A stretch of 64,000 nucleotides of DNA, from NCBI GenBank assembly GCA_963824105.1, contig CAWGNN010000009.1:372001-436000 (forward strand), written 5' to 3'. Under the pieces are notes generated by a model, which was given only the letters and a program-made list of their open reading frames with translations, made no database searches and had not been told where the DNA came from. Of the stretch, positions 33,858 through 42,375 are shown in pieces; position 1 is the first letter of the stretch, and each line of letters starts with the position of its first letter. This DNA is from CAWDVB01 sp963824105. GTDB lineage: Bacteria; Actinomycetota; Actinomycetes; Propionibacteriales; Nocardioidaceae. The position numbers and the translations under genes are program-made.

Positions 33858-34166
33858 ATGGCGGGACAGAAGATCCGCATCAGGCTCAAGGCCTATGACC
33901 ACGAGGTGATCGACACTTCGGCGCGCAAGATTGTGGACACCGTGACTCGCACGGGCGCGAAGGTCGCCGGCCCGGTGCCGCTGCCGACCGAGAAGAACGT
34001 CTTCTGCGTGATTCGCTCTCCCCACAAGTACAAGGACAGCCGCGAGCACTTCGAGATGCGCACCCACAAGCGGCTCATCGACATCATCGACCCGACGCCG
34101 AAGACCGTCGACTCGCTCATGCGGCTCGACCTGCCAGCCGGCGTCGACATCGAGATCAAGCTCTGA
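33858..34166 (+). CDS. rpsJ: 30S ribosomal protein S10
   Basis: 102 residues from the ATG at 33858, with AAAGGA 7 bases upstream. An upstream in-frame GTG-type extension would add residues absent from the family. S10 (NusE) belongs to the 30S head and also binds NusB and NusG. The conserved core RIRLKAYDHEVIDTSARKIV and SREHFEMRTHKRLIDI is intact. First gene of the S10 operon. Confidence 0.97.
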   Translation: MAGQKIRIRLKAYDHEVIDTSARKIVDTVTRTGAKVAGPVPLPTEKNVFCVIRSPHKYKDSREHFEMRTHKRLIDIIDPTPKTVDSLMRLDLPAGVDIEIKL

Positions 34167-34179
34167 GGACCGGGATCTG

Positions 34180-34845
34180 ATGAGTACCTACGAACGAAAC
34201 GTGAAGGGACTGCTGGGCACCAAGCTCGGCATGACCCAGACCTGGGACGAGAACAACCACGTGGTCCCGGTGACGGTCGTCCGTGCGGACACGAATGTCG
34301 TCACGCAGGTCCGCCAGCCCCAGACCGACGGCTACAACGCCGTCCAGCTCGGTTTCGGCGAGGTCGACGGCAGGTCGGTCAACAAGCCTTCTGCGGGCCA
34401 CTTCGCCAAGGCAGGCACGACTCCTCGTCGTCACCTGGCGGAGATCCGGACCGCCGATGCTGCGGCGTACACCGTTGGCCAGGAGATCAGCCCCGACATC
34501 TTCGCCGCCGGCGAGGTTGTCGACGTGACCGGCACCAGCAAGGGCAAGGGCTTCGCCGGTGTGATGAAGCGCCACGGTTTCGCCGGCGTCTCGGCCTCGC
34601 ACGGTTCCCACCGCAACCACCGCAAGCCGGGCTCGATCGGTGGCTGCGCCACCCCTGGTCGGGTGTTCAAGGGCTTGCGCATGGCCGGCCGGATGGGCAA
34701 CGACGTCGTCACCACGCAGAACCTCTCGGTCCACTCGGTGGACGTCGAGAAGGGTCTGGTCCTGATCAAGGGCGCGATCCCGGGTCCGAAGGGCGGCCTG
34801 GTGGTCATCCGCTCGGCCGCAAAGATGAGCGAGGTCGCGAAGTGA
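34180..34845 (+). CDS. rplC: 50S ribosomal protein L3
   Basis: 221 residues, an early-assembly protein reaching toward the peptidyl-transferase centre. It opens VKGLLGTKLGMTQTWDE. The loop segment GSIGGCATPGRVFKGLRMAGRMG is typical. Its TGA overlaps the rplD GTG (34842-34845), so translation is coupled. Confidence 0.97.
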   Translation: MSTYERNVKGLLGTKLGMTQTWDENNHVVPVTVVRADTNVVTQVRQPQTDGYNAVQLGFGEVDGRSVNKPSAGHFAKAGTTPRRHLAEIRTADAAAYTVGQEISPDIFAAGEVVDVTGTSKGKGFAGVMKRHGFAGVSASHGSHRNHRKPGSIGGCATPGRVFKGLRMAGRMGNDVVTTQNLSVHSVDVEKGLVLIKGAIPGPKGGLVVIRSAAKMSEVAK

Positions 34846-35612
34846 GCGCAGCCACGAAGAAGGCAGCCAAGCCCAAGGCCGTGAAGGCCCTCAAGGTCAG
34901 CCTGCCCGAGGAGATCTTCGACGTCCAGGTCAACGTCCCGTTGATCCACCAGGTCGTCGTCGCCCAGCAGGCGGCTGCCCGTCAGGGCACGCACGCCACC
35001 AAGACGCGTGGCGATGTCCGCGGTGGTGGGCGTAAGCCGTACCGCCAGAAGGGCACCGGACGCGCTCGCCAGGGCTCGACCCGGGCGCCGCAGTTCGCCG
35101 GCGGTGGCGTGGTGCACGGTCCTCACCCGCGGTCCTACGACCAGCGCACGCCGAAGAAGATGAAGGCAGCTGCGCTCCGAGGCGCACTCAGCGACCGGGC
35201 TCGCGCGGGCCGCATCCACGTGGTCGACGCGCTGGTGCCAGGTAGCTCCCCCTCGACCAAGGCCGCGGTTGCGGCGCTGGCCGGGATCACCGGGGCCGGG
35301 AAGATTCTCGTCGTCCTCGACCGCACCGACACCGTGACGTGGCTGTCACTGCGCAACGTCGCCTCGGCCCACCTGATCGCGGTTGACCAGCTGAACACCT
35401 ACGACGTCCTGGTCTCCGACGAGGTGGTCTTTACCAAGAGCGCCTTCGAGGCGTTCGTCGCCGGCCCGCAGACCGGGAAATCGGTCAAGGCGGTGGCGAC
35501 ATCGGCCGAGGCCGCGAGCCCAGAGAACGTCGTCGAGGATGTCGCCGAGGACACCGATGACGCGGCTGCCGACGCAGTCGAGTCCGAGGAGACTGGGGAG
35601 GACGCGAAGTGA
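34842..35612 (+). CDS. rplD: 50S ribosomal protein L4 with acidic C-terminal tail
   Basis: 256 residues, against about 205 usual. A basic N-terminus (KKAAKPKAVK) and an acidic C-terminal tail of about 40 residues rich in Asp, Glu and Ala flank the normal fold. The tunnel loop GGGRKPYRQKGTGRARQGS is intact and carries no obvious macrolide-type change. In E. coli L4 represses the S10 operon. GTG start overlapping rplC, with its stop overlapping rplW. Confidence 0.96.
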   Translation: MSAATKKAAKPKAVKALKVSLPEEIFDVQVNVPLIHQVVVAQQAAARQGTHATKTRGDVRGGGRKPYRQKGTGRARQGSTRAPQFAGGGVVHGPHPRSYDQRTPKKMKAAALRGALSDRARAGRIHVVDALVPGSSPSTKAAVAALAGITGAGKILVVLDRTDTVTWLSLRNVASAHLIAVDQLNTYDVLVSDEVVFTKSAFEAFVAGPQTGKSVKAVATSAEAASPENVVEDVAEDTDDAAADAVESEETGEDAK

Positions 35613-35914
35613 GCAACTTCCACAAGGACTACCGCGATGTCCTGATCGCGCCGGTCGTCAGCGAGAAGAGCTACGGCCTGCTCGACGGGAACAAGTACAC
35701 CTTCCTGGTGCGCCCGGACGCGAACAAGACCGAGATCAAGATCGCGGTCGAGAAGGTCTTCGACGTCAAGGTGACCTCGGTGAACACCCTCAACCGGAAG
35801 GGCAAGACCCGACGGACCGCGCGTGGGCTCGGCAAGCGTGCCGACTCCAAGCGCGCTGTCGTGAGTCTGGCGGAGGGCCACCGCATCGACATCTTCGGAG
35901 GCACGGTCTCCTGA
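35609..35914 (+). CDS. rplW: 50S ribosomal protein L23
   Basis: 101 residues, normal. L23 surrounds the tunnel exit and docks trigger factor and SRP. The core DVLIAPVVSEKSYGLL and KIAVEKVFDVKVTSVNTLN are conserved. The GTG start overlaps the rplD stop by 4 bases; rplB follows after 24 bases. Confidence 0.97.
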   Translation: MSNFHKDYRDVLIAPVVSEKSYGLLDGNKYTFLVRPDANKTEIKIAVEKVFDVKVTSVNTLNRKGKTRRTARGLGKRADSKRAVVSLAEGHRIDIFGGTVS

Positions 35915-35938
35915 CCGTGGAGTAGAGGACAAGAAACC

Positions 35939-36769
35939 ATGGGTATCCGCAAGTACAAGCCGACAACTCCCGGTCGCCGGGGCGCTTCGGTCGCCGACTT
36001 CGTCGAGGTGACGCGGTCGACGCCGGAGAAGTCGCTGCTGCGACCGCTTCCGAAGAAGGGCGGCCGGAACAACCAGGGCCGGATCACCACCCGTCACCAG
36101 GGTGGTGGGCACAAGCGCGCCTACCGAGTCGTCGATTTCCGTCGCTACGACAAGGACGGCGTGCCCGCGACGGTGGCGCACATCGAGTACGACCCGAACC
36201 GCACCGCCCGGATCGCGCTGCTGCACTTCGCCGACGGCGAGAAGCGCTACATCATCGCGCCCAAGGACCTGGCCCAGGGCGCCCGCATCGAGTCCGGTCC
36301 CTCGGCCGACATCAAGCCGGGCAACAACCTGCCGCTGCGCAACATCCCGGTCGGCACCACGATCCACTGCGTGGAGCTGCGTCCGGGCGGTGGCGCAAAG
36401 ATGGCCCGCTCGGCCGGCAACTCGGCCCAGCTCGTGGCGCGTGAGGGAAGCCGCGCCACGCTGCGCCTGCCGTCGGGTGAGATGCGGTTCGTCGACGTCC
36501 GCTGCCGCGCGACCGTCGGTGAGGTCGGCAACGCCGAGCAGTCCAACATCAACTGGGGCAAGGCCGGCCGGATGCGCTGGAAGGGCAAGCGCCCGACCGT
36601 CCGCGGTGTCGTCATGAACCCGGTCGACCACCCGCACGGCGGTGGCGAGGGCAAGACGTCGGGTGGACGCCACCCGGTGTCCCCGTGGGGCAAGCCCGAG
36701 GGCCGGACGCGCAAGCGCAAGGCCAGTGACGCCCAGATCATCCGTCGTCGCAAGAGCGGCAAGCGGTAA
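35939..36769 (+). CDS. rplB: 50S ribosomal protein L2
   Basis: 276 residues. L2 is needed for subunit joining and peptidyl-transfer. The conserved C-terminal segment MNPVDHPHGGGEGK contains the essential His region, followed by the basic tail RKRKASDAQIIRRRK. Length is standard. Confidence 0.97.
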   Translation: MGIRKYKPTTPGRRGASVADFVEVTRSTPEKSLLRPLPKKGGRNNQGRITTRHQGGGHKRAYRVVDFRRYDKDGVPATVAHIEYDPNRTARIALLHFADGEKRYIIAPKDLAQGARIESGPSADIKPGNNLPLRNIPVGTTIHCVELRPGGGAKMARSAGNSAQLVAREGSRATLRLPSGEMRFVDVRCRATVGEVGNAEQSNINWGKAGRMRWKGKRPTVRGVVMNPVDHPHGGGEGKTSGGRHPVSPWGKPEGRTRKRKASDAQIIRRRKSGKR

Positions 36770-36793
36770 GGCCGCAAGGGAAAGGTACGAATC

Positions 36794-37075
36794 ATGCCTC
36801 GCAGCCTGAAGAAGGGTCCTTTCGTTGACGGACACCTGATGAAGAAGGTGGACGTGCAGAACGAAAAGGGCGCCACGAACGTGATCAAGACCTGGTCGCG
36901 TCGTTCCATGATCGTGCCGGCCATGATCGGCCACACGATCGCGGTGCACGACGGTCGCAAGCACGTTCCCGTGTTCGTGACCGATGCGATGGTCGGACAC
37001 AAGCTCGGAGAGTTTGCGCCGACCCGCACCTACCGCGGGCACGTCAAGGACGACCGCAAGAGCCGCCGGCGCTGA
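36794..37075 (+). CDS. rpsS: 30S ribosomal protein S19
   Basis: 93 residues, standard for S19 of the 30S head, which contacts the A-site finger. It opens MPRSLKKGPFVDGHLMKK and carries HDGRKHVPVFVTDAMVGHKLGEF. rplV follows after 20 bases. Confidence 0.97.
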   Translation: MPRSLKKGPFVDGHLMKKVDVQNEKGATNVIKTWSRRSMIVPAMIGHTIAVHDGRKHVPVFVTDAMVGHKLGEFAPTRTYRGHVKDDRKSRRR

Positions 37076-37095
37076 CGGACGGAAAGTAGAGAGCA

Positions 37096-37518
37096 ATGAG
37101 CGTTATGGAGCGTAAGCGCGTAAGCGCCCGCCGAGAGAGCCTGCTGGGCGACCAGCCGGGCGCCTTCGCTGTGGCCCGCTTCGTCCGGATCACACCGCAG
37201 AAGGCCCGCCGGGTCGTCGACATGGTGCGTGGCATGGACGTCGAGGAGGCCTTGGCACTCCTCAAGTTCGCCCCACAGGCGGCCAGCGAGACGGTCTTCA
37301 AGGTGCTCGAGAGCGCGGTGGCCAACGCCGAGCTCGGCGAGGACCTCGACCCGCACTCCCTGGTCGTGTCGAAGGCGACGGTCGACGAGGGCCCGACGAT
37401 GAAGCGGTTCCGGGCGCGCGCCCAGGGACGGGCCGCTCGGATCAACAAGCGGACCAGCCACATCACCCTCGTCGTCCAACCCAAGGACGTCGTGAACGGG
37501 AAGGCGGAGAGCAAGTAA
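37096..37518 (+). CDS. rplV: 50S ribosomal protein L22
   Basis: 140 residues. L22 lines the exit tunnel with a long hairpin (DEGPTMKRFRARAQGRA). The N-terminus carries about 20 extra residues before the conserved AFAVARFVRITPQKARRVVD. The TAA overlaps the rpsC ATG by one base. Confidence 0.97.
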   Translation: MSVMERKRVSARRESLLGDQPGAFAVARFVRITPQKARRVVDMVRGMDVEEALALLKFAPQAASETVFKVLESAVANAELGEDLDPHSLVVSKATVDEGPTMKRFRARAQGRAARINKRTSHITLVVQPKDVVNGKAESK

Positions 37519-38357
37519 TGGGTCAGAAGATCAACCCGAACGGCTTCCGCCTCGGCATCTCCACCGACCACAAGAGCCGTTGGTACGCCGACAAGCTCTA
37601 CAAGGCCTACGTCGGAGAGGACGTCGCGATCCGCAGACTGCTCTCCAAGGGCATGGAGCGGGCCGGGATCTCCAAGGTCGAGATCGAGCGGACCCGTGAC
37701 CGGGTGCGCGTCGACATCCACACCGCCCGCCCGGGCATCGTGATCGGCCGTCGCGGTGCCGAGGCCGACCGGATCCGCGGTGAGCTCGAGAAGCTCACCG
37801 GCAAGCAGGTCCAGTTGAACATCCTCGAGGTGAAGAACCCCGAGATCGACGCTCAACTGGTGGCCCAAGGTGTCGCCGAGCAGCTGTCGGGCCGAGTCGC
37901 CTTCCGTCGCGCCATGCGCAAGGCGATCCAGACCTCGATGCGTTCGGGCGCCAAGGGTGTTCGGATCCAGTGCTCGGGTCGTCTCGGCGGAGCCGAGATG
38001 TCGCGTTCGGAGTTCTACCGCGAGGGCCGGGTCCCCCTGCACACGCTGCGCGCCGATATCGACTACGGCTTCTACGAGGCTCGGACGACCTTCGGCCGCA
38101 TCGGCGTGAAGGTCTGGATCTACAAGGGCGAGGTCCCCAGCTCGCGTGCGGAGCGCGAGGCGCTTGCCGCGTCTCGCGCCGGCGCTCCGGGCCGGGGTCG
38201 TCCGACCCGGGCCGGCCGAAGCGACCGTCCGACCCGTGGCGACCGTCCGACCCGTTCGGACCGCGCTGCCGAGGCTGCTCCGGCCACTGAGGCTCCGGCC
38301 ACTCCGGCTCCGGCCACCGCGGCTCCGGCCGAGGCGACCGCTGGAAAGGAGGCCTGA
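37518..38357 (+). CDS. rpsC: 30S ribosomal protein S3 with repetitive C-terminal tail
   Basis: 279 residues. The KH domain (VRVDIHTARPGIVIGRRGAE) and the C-terminal S3 domain end near residue 212. They are followed by about 65 extra residues: a basic repeat of TR-S/G-DRPTR type, then an Ala/Pro/Thr repeat (APATP/APATA). S3 forms the mRNA entry tunnel and its helicase activity. The tail is low complexity and probably disordered. The AAAGGAGG inside its 3' end serves as ribosome-binding site for rplP. Confidence 0.96.
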   Translation: MGQKINPNGFRLGISTDHKSRWYADKLYKAYVGEDVAIRRLLSKGMERAGISKVEIERTRDRVRVDIHTARPGIVIGRRGAEADRIRGELEKLTGKQVQLNILEVKNPEIDAQLVAQGVAEQLSGRVAFRRAMRKAIQTSMRSGAKGVRIQCSGRLGGAEMSRSEFYREGRVPLHTLRADIDYGFYEARTTFGRIGVKVWIYKGEVPSSRAEREALAASRAGAPGRGRPTRAGRSDRPTRGDRPTRSDRAAEAAPATEAPATPAPATAAPAEATAGKEA

Positions 38358-38362
38358 GAGCG

Positions 38363-38782
38363 ATGTTGATGCCCCGAAGGGTCAAGCACCGCAAGCAGCA
38401 CAGCCCCAAGCGCGGCGGTATGGCGAAGGGCGGCACCTCCCTGGCGTTCGGTGAGTACGGCATCCAGGCCGTCGAGGGTCACTACGTGACGAACCGCCAG
38501 ATCGAGGCCGCTCGTATCGCGATGACCCGGCACATCAAGCGTGGCGGAAAGGTGTGGATCAACATCTACCCGGACCGTCCCCTCACCAAGAAGCCGGCCG
38601 AGACCCGGATGGGTTCCGGCAAGGGCTCCCCCGAGTGGTGGATCGCCAACGTCAAGGCCGGCCGTGTCATGTTCGAACTTTCCGGTGTCACCGAGGACAT
38701 TGCTCGCGAGGCCCTGCGCCTGGCGATGCACAAGCTCCCGATGAAGTGCCGGTTCGTCACCCGCGAGGCAGGTGAGTTCTGA
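38363..38782 (+). CDS. rplP: 50S ribosomal protein L16
   Basis: 139 residues. L16 helps place the A-site tRNA elbow. It opens MLMPRRVKHRKQHSPKRGG. An ATG two codons later (38369) is an alternative start, but the AGGAGG at the end of rpsC is better spaced for 38363. The conserved NIYPDRPLTKKPAETRMGSGKG is present. It overlaps rpmC by one base. Confidence 0.97.
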   Translation: MLMPRRVKHRKQHSPKRGGMAKGGTSLAFGEYGIQAVEGHYVTNRQIEAARIAMTRHIKRGGKVWINIYPDRPLTKKPAETRMGSGKGSPEWWIANVKAGRVMFELSGVTEDIAREALRLAMHKLPMKCRFVTREAGEF

Positions 38783-39012
38783 TGGCAGCGGCGCACGAGC
38801 TCGACGAGATGACCAACGTCGACCTGGAGATCAGGCTGCGTGAGGCCAAGGAGGAGCTGTTCAACCTCCGCTTCCAGTCGGCCACGGGCCAGTTGGAGAG
38901 CCACGGCCGACTTCGGTTGGTCAAACGAGACATCGCCCGCATCTACACCGTGGTGCGTGAGCGCGAGCTCGGGATCCGCCAGACCCCGGGCGTCCAGGAC
39001 GGTGACGCATGA
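38782..39012 (+). CDS. rpmC: 50S ribosomal protein L29
   Basis: 76-residue two-helix protein at the tunnel exit, beside L23. It carries the family motif KEELFNLRFQSATGQLES. The start overlaps the rplP stop by one base and the stop overlaps the rpsQ ATG by 4 bases (39009-39012). Confidence 0.95.
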   Translation: MAAAHELDEMTNVDLEIRLREAKEELFNLRFQSATGQLESHGRLRLVKRDIARIYTVVRERELGIRQTPGVQDGDA

Positions 39013-39311
39013 GCGAGGGAGACATCAAGGTGAGCGACGCTGGGTTCGACCAGGGCGACGAGCGCGGCCGCCGCAAGGTCCGCGAGGGCCTGGTCGTGAG
39101 CGACAAGATGGACAAGACCATCGTGGTCAGCGTCGAAGACCGGGTCAAGCACGCCCTCTACGGCAAGGTGTTGCGCCGCAACAGCAAGCTCAAGGTGCAC
39201 GACGAGCAGAACGACTGTGGCGTCGGTGACCGGGTCCTGATCATGGAGACCCGGCCGCTCTCGGCGACCAAGCGTTGGCGTCTCGTCGAGATCCTCGAGA
39301 AGGCCAAGTAA
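39009..39311 (+). CDS. rpsQ: 30S ribosomal protein S17
   Basis: 100 residues: the usual OB-fold core (KVREGLVVSDKMDKTIVVSVE) plus about 20 extra N-terminal residues rich in Gly and Asp. It binds 16S rRNA early in assembly. It is the last gene of the tight S10 block; rplN follows after 61 bases. Confidence 0.96.
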   Translation: MSEGDIKVSDAGFDQGDERGRRKVREGLVVSDKMDKTIVVSVEDRVKHALYGKVLRRNSKLKVHDEQNDCGVGDRVLIMETRPLSATKRWRLVEILEKAK

Positions 39312-39372
39312 CCACCATCCGTTCCGCCAGGCTCGCAGTGCGAGAACCGGCGCGACAACCAGGAGACAACCG

Positions 39373-39741
39373 ATGATCCAGCAGGAGTCGCGGCTCAAGG
39401 TCGCCGACAACACCGGCGCGAAGGAAATCCTTTGCATCCGGGTTCTCGGCGGCTCGGGCCGACGCTACGCCGGGATCGGCGACGTCATCGTCGCCACCGT
39501 CAAGGACGCCATCCCGGGCGGCAACGTCAAGAAGGGCGATGTCGTCAAGGCCGTGGTCGTGCGCACCGTGAAGGAGCGCCGCCGTCCCGACGGTTCCTAC
39601 ATCCGCTTCGACGAGAACGCCGCCGTCATCCTCAAGAGCGACGGTGAGCCGCGCGGGACGCGCATCTTCGGCCCGGTCGGCCGTGAGCTGCGTGAGAAGA
39701 AGTTCATGAAGATCATCTCGCTCGCGCCGGAGGTGCTTTGA
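39373..39741 (+). CDS. rplN: 50S ribosomal protein L14
   Basis: 122 residues, standard. L14 forms an inter-subunit bridge and is the binding site of the silencing factor RsfS. It opens MIQQESRLKVADNTGAKEIL. It begins the spc-type block and is followed by rplX after 3 bases. Confidence 0.97.
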   Translation: MIQQESRLKVADNTGAKEILCIRVLGGSGRRYAGIGDVIVATVKDAIPGGNVKKGDVVKAVVVRTVKERRRPDGSYIRFDENAAVILKSDGEPRGTRIFGPVGRELREKKFMKIISLAPEVL

Positions 39742-39744
39742 GCC

Positions 39745-40098
39745 ATGGCGAACATCAAGAAGGGCGATGTCGTGAAGGTCATCGCCGGCAAGGACAAGGG
39801 CGCCGAGGGCAAGGTCATCAAGGTCTTGGCTGAGGAGGACCGGGTGATCGTCGAGGGTGTCAACCGCGTGAAGCGGCACACCAAGGTGGTCAACTCCGGC
39901 GGCCGCGACGGAACGACCGGCGGGATCGTGACCCAGGAGGCAGCCATCCACGTATCGAACGTGATGCTGGTCGAGGGCAAGACCGCGGCCCGTGTCGGCT
40001 TCAAGCGGGTCGAGGTCGAGGTAAGCCGGGCCGATGGTTCGACGTACACCAAGACCCGGAGCGTGCGCATCTCGCGCAAGACGGGCGAGGAGATCTGA
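39745..40098 (+). CDS. rplX: 50S ribosomal protein L24
   Basis: 117 residues with an N-terminal KOW motif (KKGDVVKVIAGKDKGAEGKV). L24 is an assembly initiator for the 50S subunit. The stop overlaps the rplE ATG by one base. Confidence 0.97.
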   Translation: MANIKKGDVVKVIAGKDKGAEGKVIKVLAEEDRVIVEGVNRVKRHTKVVNSGGRDGTTGGIVTQEAAIHVSNVMLVEGKTAARVGFKRVEVEVSRADGSTYTKTRSVRISRKTGEEI

Positions 40099-40664
40099 TG
40101 AGCACCACCGAGACCCGTGAGTTGCCGCGCCTGAAGCAGCGGTACCGCGAAGAAATCGTTCCGGCGCTGAACAAACAGTTCAGCTACGCGAACGCCATGC
40201 AGGTTCCCGGCGTCGTGAAGGTCGTCGTGAACATGGGCGTGGGCGAGGCCGCCCGCGACTCGAAGCTGATCGAGGGTGCGATCAAGGACCTCACGGTCAT
40301 CACCGGCCAGAAGCCCCAGGTGACCCGGGCCCGCAAGTCCATCGCGCAGTTCAAGCTGCGTGAGGGCATGCCGATCGGCGCGCACGTCACAATGCGGGGC
40401 GACCGGATGTGGGAGTTCCTCGACCGCCTCCTGACCCTCGCTCTGCCCCGTATCCGCGACTTCCGTGGGCTGAGCAGCACCCAGTTCGACGGACGTGGCA
40501 ACTACACCTTCGGGTTGACCGAGCAGGTGATGTTCCACGAGATCGACCAGGACCGGGTCGACCGATCGCGAGGTATGGACATCACGGTCGTCACTTCCGC
40601 GACGACCGACGACGAGGGTCGCGAGCTGCTGCGTCAGCTCGGCTTCCCGTTCAAGGAGCAGTGA
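40098..40664 (+). CDS. rplE: 50S ribosomal protein L5
   Basis: 188 residues, normal. L5 binds 5S rRNA and contacts P-site tRNA. Conserved stretches are VVVNMGVGEAARDSK and FRGLSSTQFDGRGNYTFG. The next gene starts 3 bases after its stop. Confidence 0.97.
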   Translation: MSTTETRELPRLKQRYREEIVPALNKQFSYANAMQVPGVVKVVVNMGVGEAARDSKLIEGAIKDLTVITGQKPQVTRARKSIAQFKLREGMPIGAHVTMRGDRMWEFLDRLLTLALPRIRDFRGLSSTQFDGRGNYTFGLTEQVMFHEIDQDRVDRSRGMDITVVTSATTDDEGRELLRQLGFPFKEQ

Positions 40665-40667
40665 CCG

Positions 40668-40853
40668 ATGGCCAAGACAGCACTCAAGGTCAAGCAGGCC
40701 CGCACGCCGAAGTTCCCCGTGCGCGCGTACACCCGCTGCCAGAAGTGCGGCCGACCCAAGGCCGTCTACCGCAAGTTCGGGTTGTGCCGGGTGTGCCTGC
40801 GCGAGATGGCGCACGCGGGTGAGCTTCCCGGCGTCACCAAGAGCAGTTGGTGA
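40668..40853 (+). CDS. rpsZ: 30S ribosomal protein S14, zinc-binding type Z
   Basis: 61 residues: the short S14 with a zinc ribbon at C24, C27, C40 and C43 (RCQKCGRP and LCRVC). A zinc-free long paralogue under Zur control is common elsewhere in such genomes but is not in this window. It sits between rplE and rpsH as usual. Confidence 0.97.
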   Translation: MAKTALKVKQARTPKFPVRAYTRCQKCGRPKAVYRKFGLCRVCLREMAHAGELPGVTKSSW

Positions 40854-40983
40854 CAGCTACCACCGAGCACCCTGCGGGGCGACCCGCACTGAGTCAGACC
40901 CACATCCACAGAGCAGTTACGAGATCGCTGAAGGTCGGCCGCTCCGGCGGCACGAAACCACGGCGGGAAGGGGCCTCACGGCC

Positions 40984-41391
40984 ATGACGATGACCGATCC
41001 AATCGCAGACATGCTTACCCGTCTGCGCAACGCCAACCAGGCGTACCACGATTCGGTATCCATGCCTTTCAGCAAGCTGAAGGCAGGGGTCGCCGACATC
41101 CTCCAGCAGGAGGGCTACATCACGACGTGGTCGTCGGAGGACCCCACCGAGGGTGAGGTCGGCAAGACGCTCACGGTGACCCTCAAGTACGGCCAGAACC
41201 GCGAGCGCTCGATCGCAGGCCTCCGCCGGATCAGCAAGCCGGGTCTGCGTGTGTACGCCAAGGCAAACGGCCTCCCCAAGGTCCTCGGTGGCCTGGGCGT
41301 CGCGATCATCTCGACGAGCCAGGGTCTGCTGACCGACCGCCAGGCGAACCAGAAGGGCGTGGGTGGGGAAGTCCTCGCCTACGTCTGGTGA
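40984..41391 (+). CDS. rpsH: 30S ribosomal protein S8
   Basis: 135 residues from the ATG at 40984, preceded by GGAAGGGG at a good distance. An ATG two codons later (40990) is an alternative. The conserved MTDPIADMLTRLRNANQA and the C-terminal GGEVLAYVW are intact. In E. coli S8 represses the spc operon. The gap of 130 bases after rpsZ is unusually large for this block, but I see no clear terminator or fold in it. Confidence 0.97.
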   Translation: MTMTDPIADMLTRLRNANQAYHDSVSMPFSKLKAGVADILQQEGYITTWSSEDPTEGEVGKTLTVTLKYGQNRERSIAGLRRISKPGLRVYAKANGLPKVLGGLGVAIISTSQGLLTDRQANQKGVGGEVLAYVW

Positions 41392-41418
41392 CGACGGACC
41401 GAGAGAGGAAGAAGAAGC

Positions 41419-41961
41419 ATGTCTCGCATCGGCAGGCTCCCGATCCCGGTCCCGTCCGGGGTCGACGTGAACGTTGACGACAGCATGGTGACCGTCAAGG
41501 GACCCAAGGGCACCCTCACGCACACCGTGGCCGCTCCCATCGCGGTCAATCACACTGAGGAGGGCACCCTTCAGGTGACCCGCCCCGACGACGAGCGACG
41601 CAACCGTGCGCTGCACGGGCTGACCCGGTCATTGATCGCCAACATGGTGACCGGTGTGACCCAGGGCTACGAGAAGAGGCTCGAGATCGTCGGCGTCGGC
41701 TACCGAGTTCTGTCCAAGGGCCCGGCCCAGCTGGAGTTCCAGCTCGGCTATTCCCACCCGATCACCTTCAACGCCCCGGACGGCATCAGCTTCACGGTGG
41801 ATTCCGCCACGAAGTTCGGCGTGCAGGGGATCGACAAGCAGTTGGTCGGCGAGGTCGCCGCGAACATCCGGAAGCTGCGCAAGCCCGAGCCGTACAAGGG
41901 CAAGGGCATCCGCTACGAGGGTGAGCACGTCCGGCGCAAGGTCGGAAAGGCTGGTAAGTGA
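41419..41961 (+). CDS. rplF: 50S ribosomal protein L6
   Basis: 180 residues, two repeated L6 domains. It lies near the sarcin-ricin loop. It opens MSRIGRLPIPVPSGV and ends with the typical PYKGKGIRYEGEHVRRKVGK. The stop overlaps the rplR GTG by 4 bases. Confidence 0.97.
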   Translation: MSRIGRLPIPVPSGVDVNVDDSMVTVKGPKGTLTHTVAAPIAVNHTEEGTLQVTRPDDERRNRALHGLTRSLIANMVTGVTQGYEKRLEIVGVGYRVLSKGPAQLEFQLGYSHPITFNAPDGISFTVDSATKFGVQGIDKQLVGEVAANIRKLRKPEPYKGKGIRYEGEHVRRKVGKAGK

Positions 41962-42347
41962 CGATGGCGATCACTCTGAAGAACCCCAAGCACCTGTCGG
42001 GACGTGCGTCCTCGCGACTGCGCCGGCAGATTCGTGGCCGAAAGCACCTCGCCGGTACCGGAGAGCGGCCTCGTCTGGTCGTCACCCGCTCGGCGAAGCA
42101 CATCAGCGCCCAGGTCGTCGACGACACCGTGGGCAAGACGCTGGCCTCGGCCACCTCGATGGAGGCGGACCTGCGCAGCCTCGACGGCGACAAGACGGCC
42201 AAGGCTCGCAAGGTCGGTGAGTTGCTCGCCGAGCGTGCCAAGTCGGCCGGCATCGAGGGCGTGGTCTTCGACCGCGCCGGGAACCGGTACCACGGGCGGG
42301 TTGCCGCCCTCGCCGATGGAGCCCGCGAGGGCGGGCTGGCGTTCTGA
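41958..42347 (+). CDS. rplR: 50S ribosomal protein L18
   Basis: 129 residues. A 5S rRNA-binding protein with KNPKHLSGRASSRLRRQIRG and the C-terminal FDRAGNRYHGRVAALADGARE. The GTG at 41958 overlaps the rplF stop and has GGAAAGG 7 bases upstream. An ATG at 41964 would shorten it by two residues. Confidence 0.96.
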   Translation: MTMAITLKNPKHLSGRASSRLRRQIRGRKHLAGTGERPRLVVTRSAKHISAQVVDDTVGKTLASATSMEADLRSLDGDKTAKARKVGELLAERAKSAGIEGVVFDRAGNRYHGRVAALADGAREGGLAF

Positions 42348-42375
42348 TCGTGATGAGAGAGAGAAGGTAAGTCGA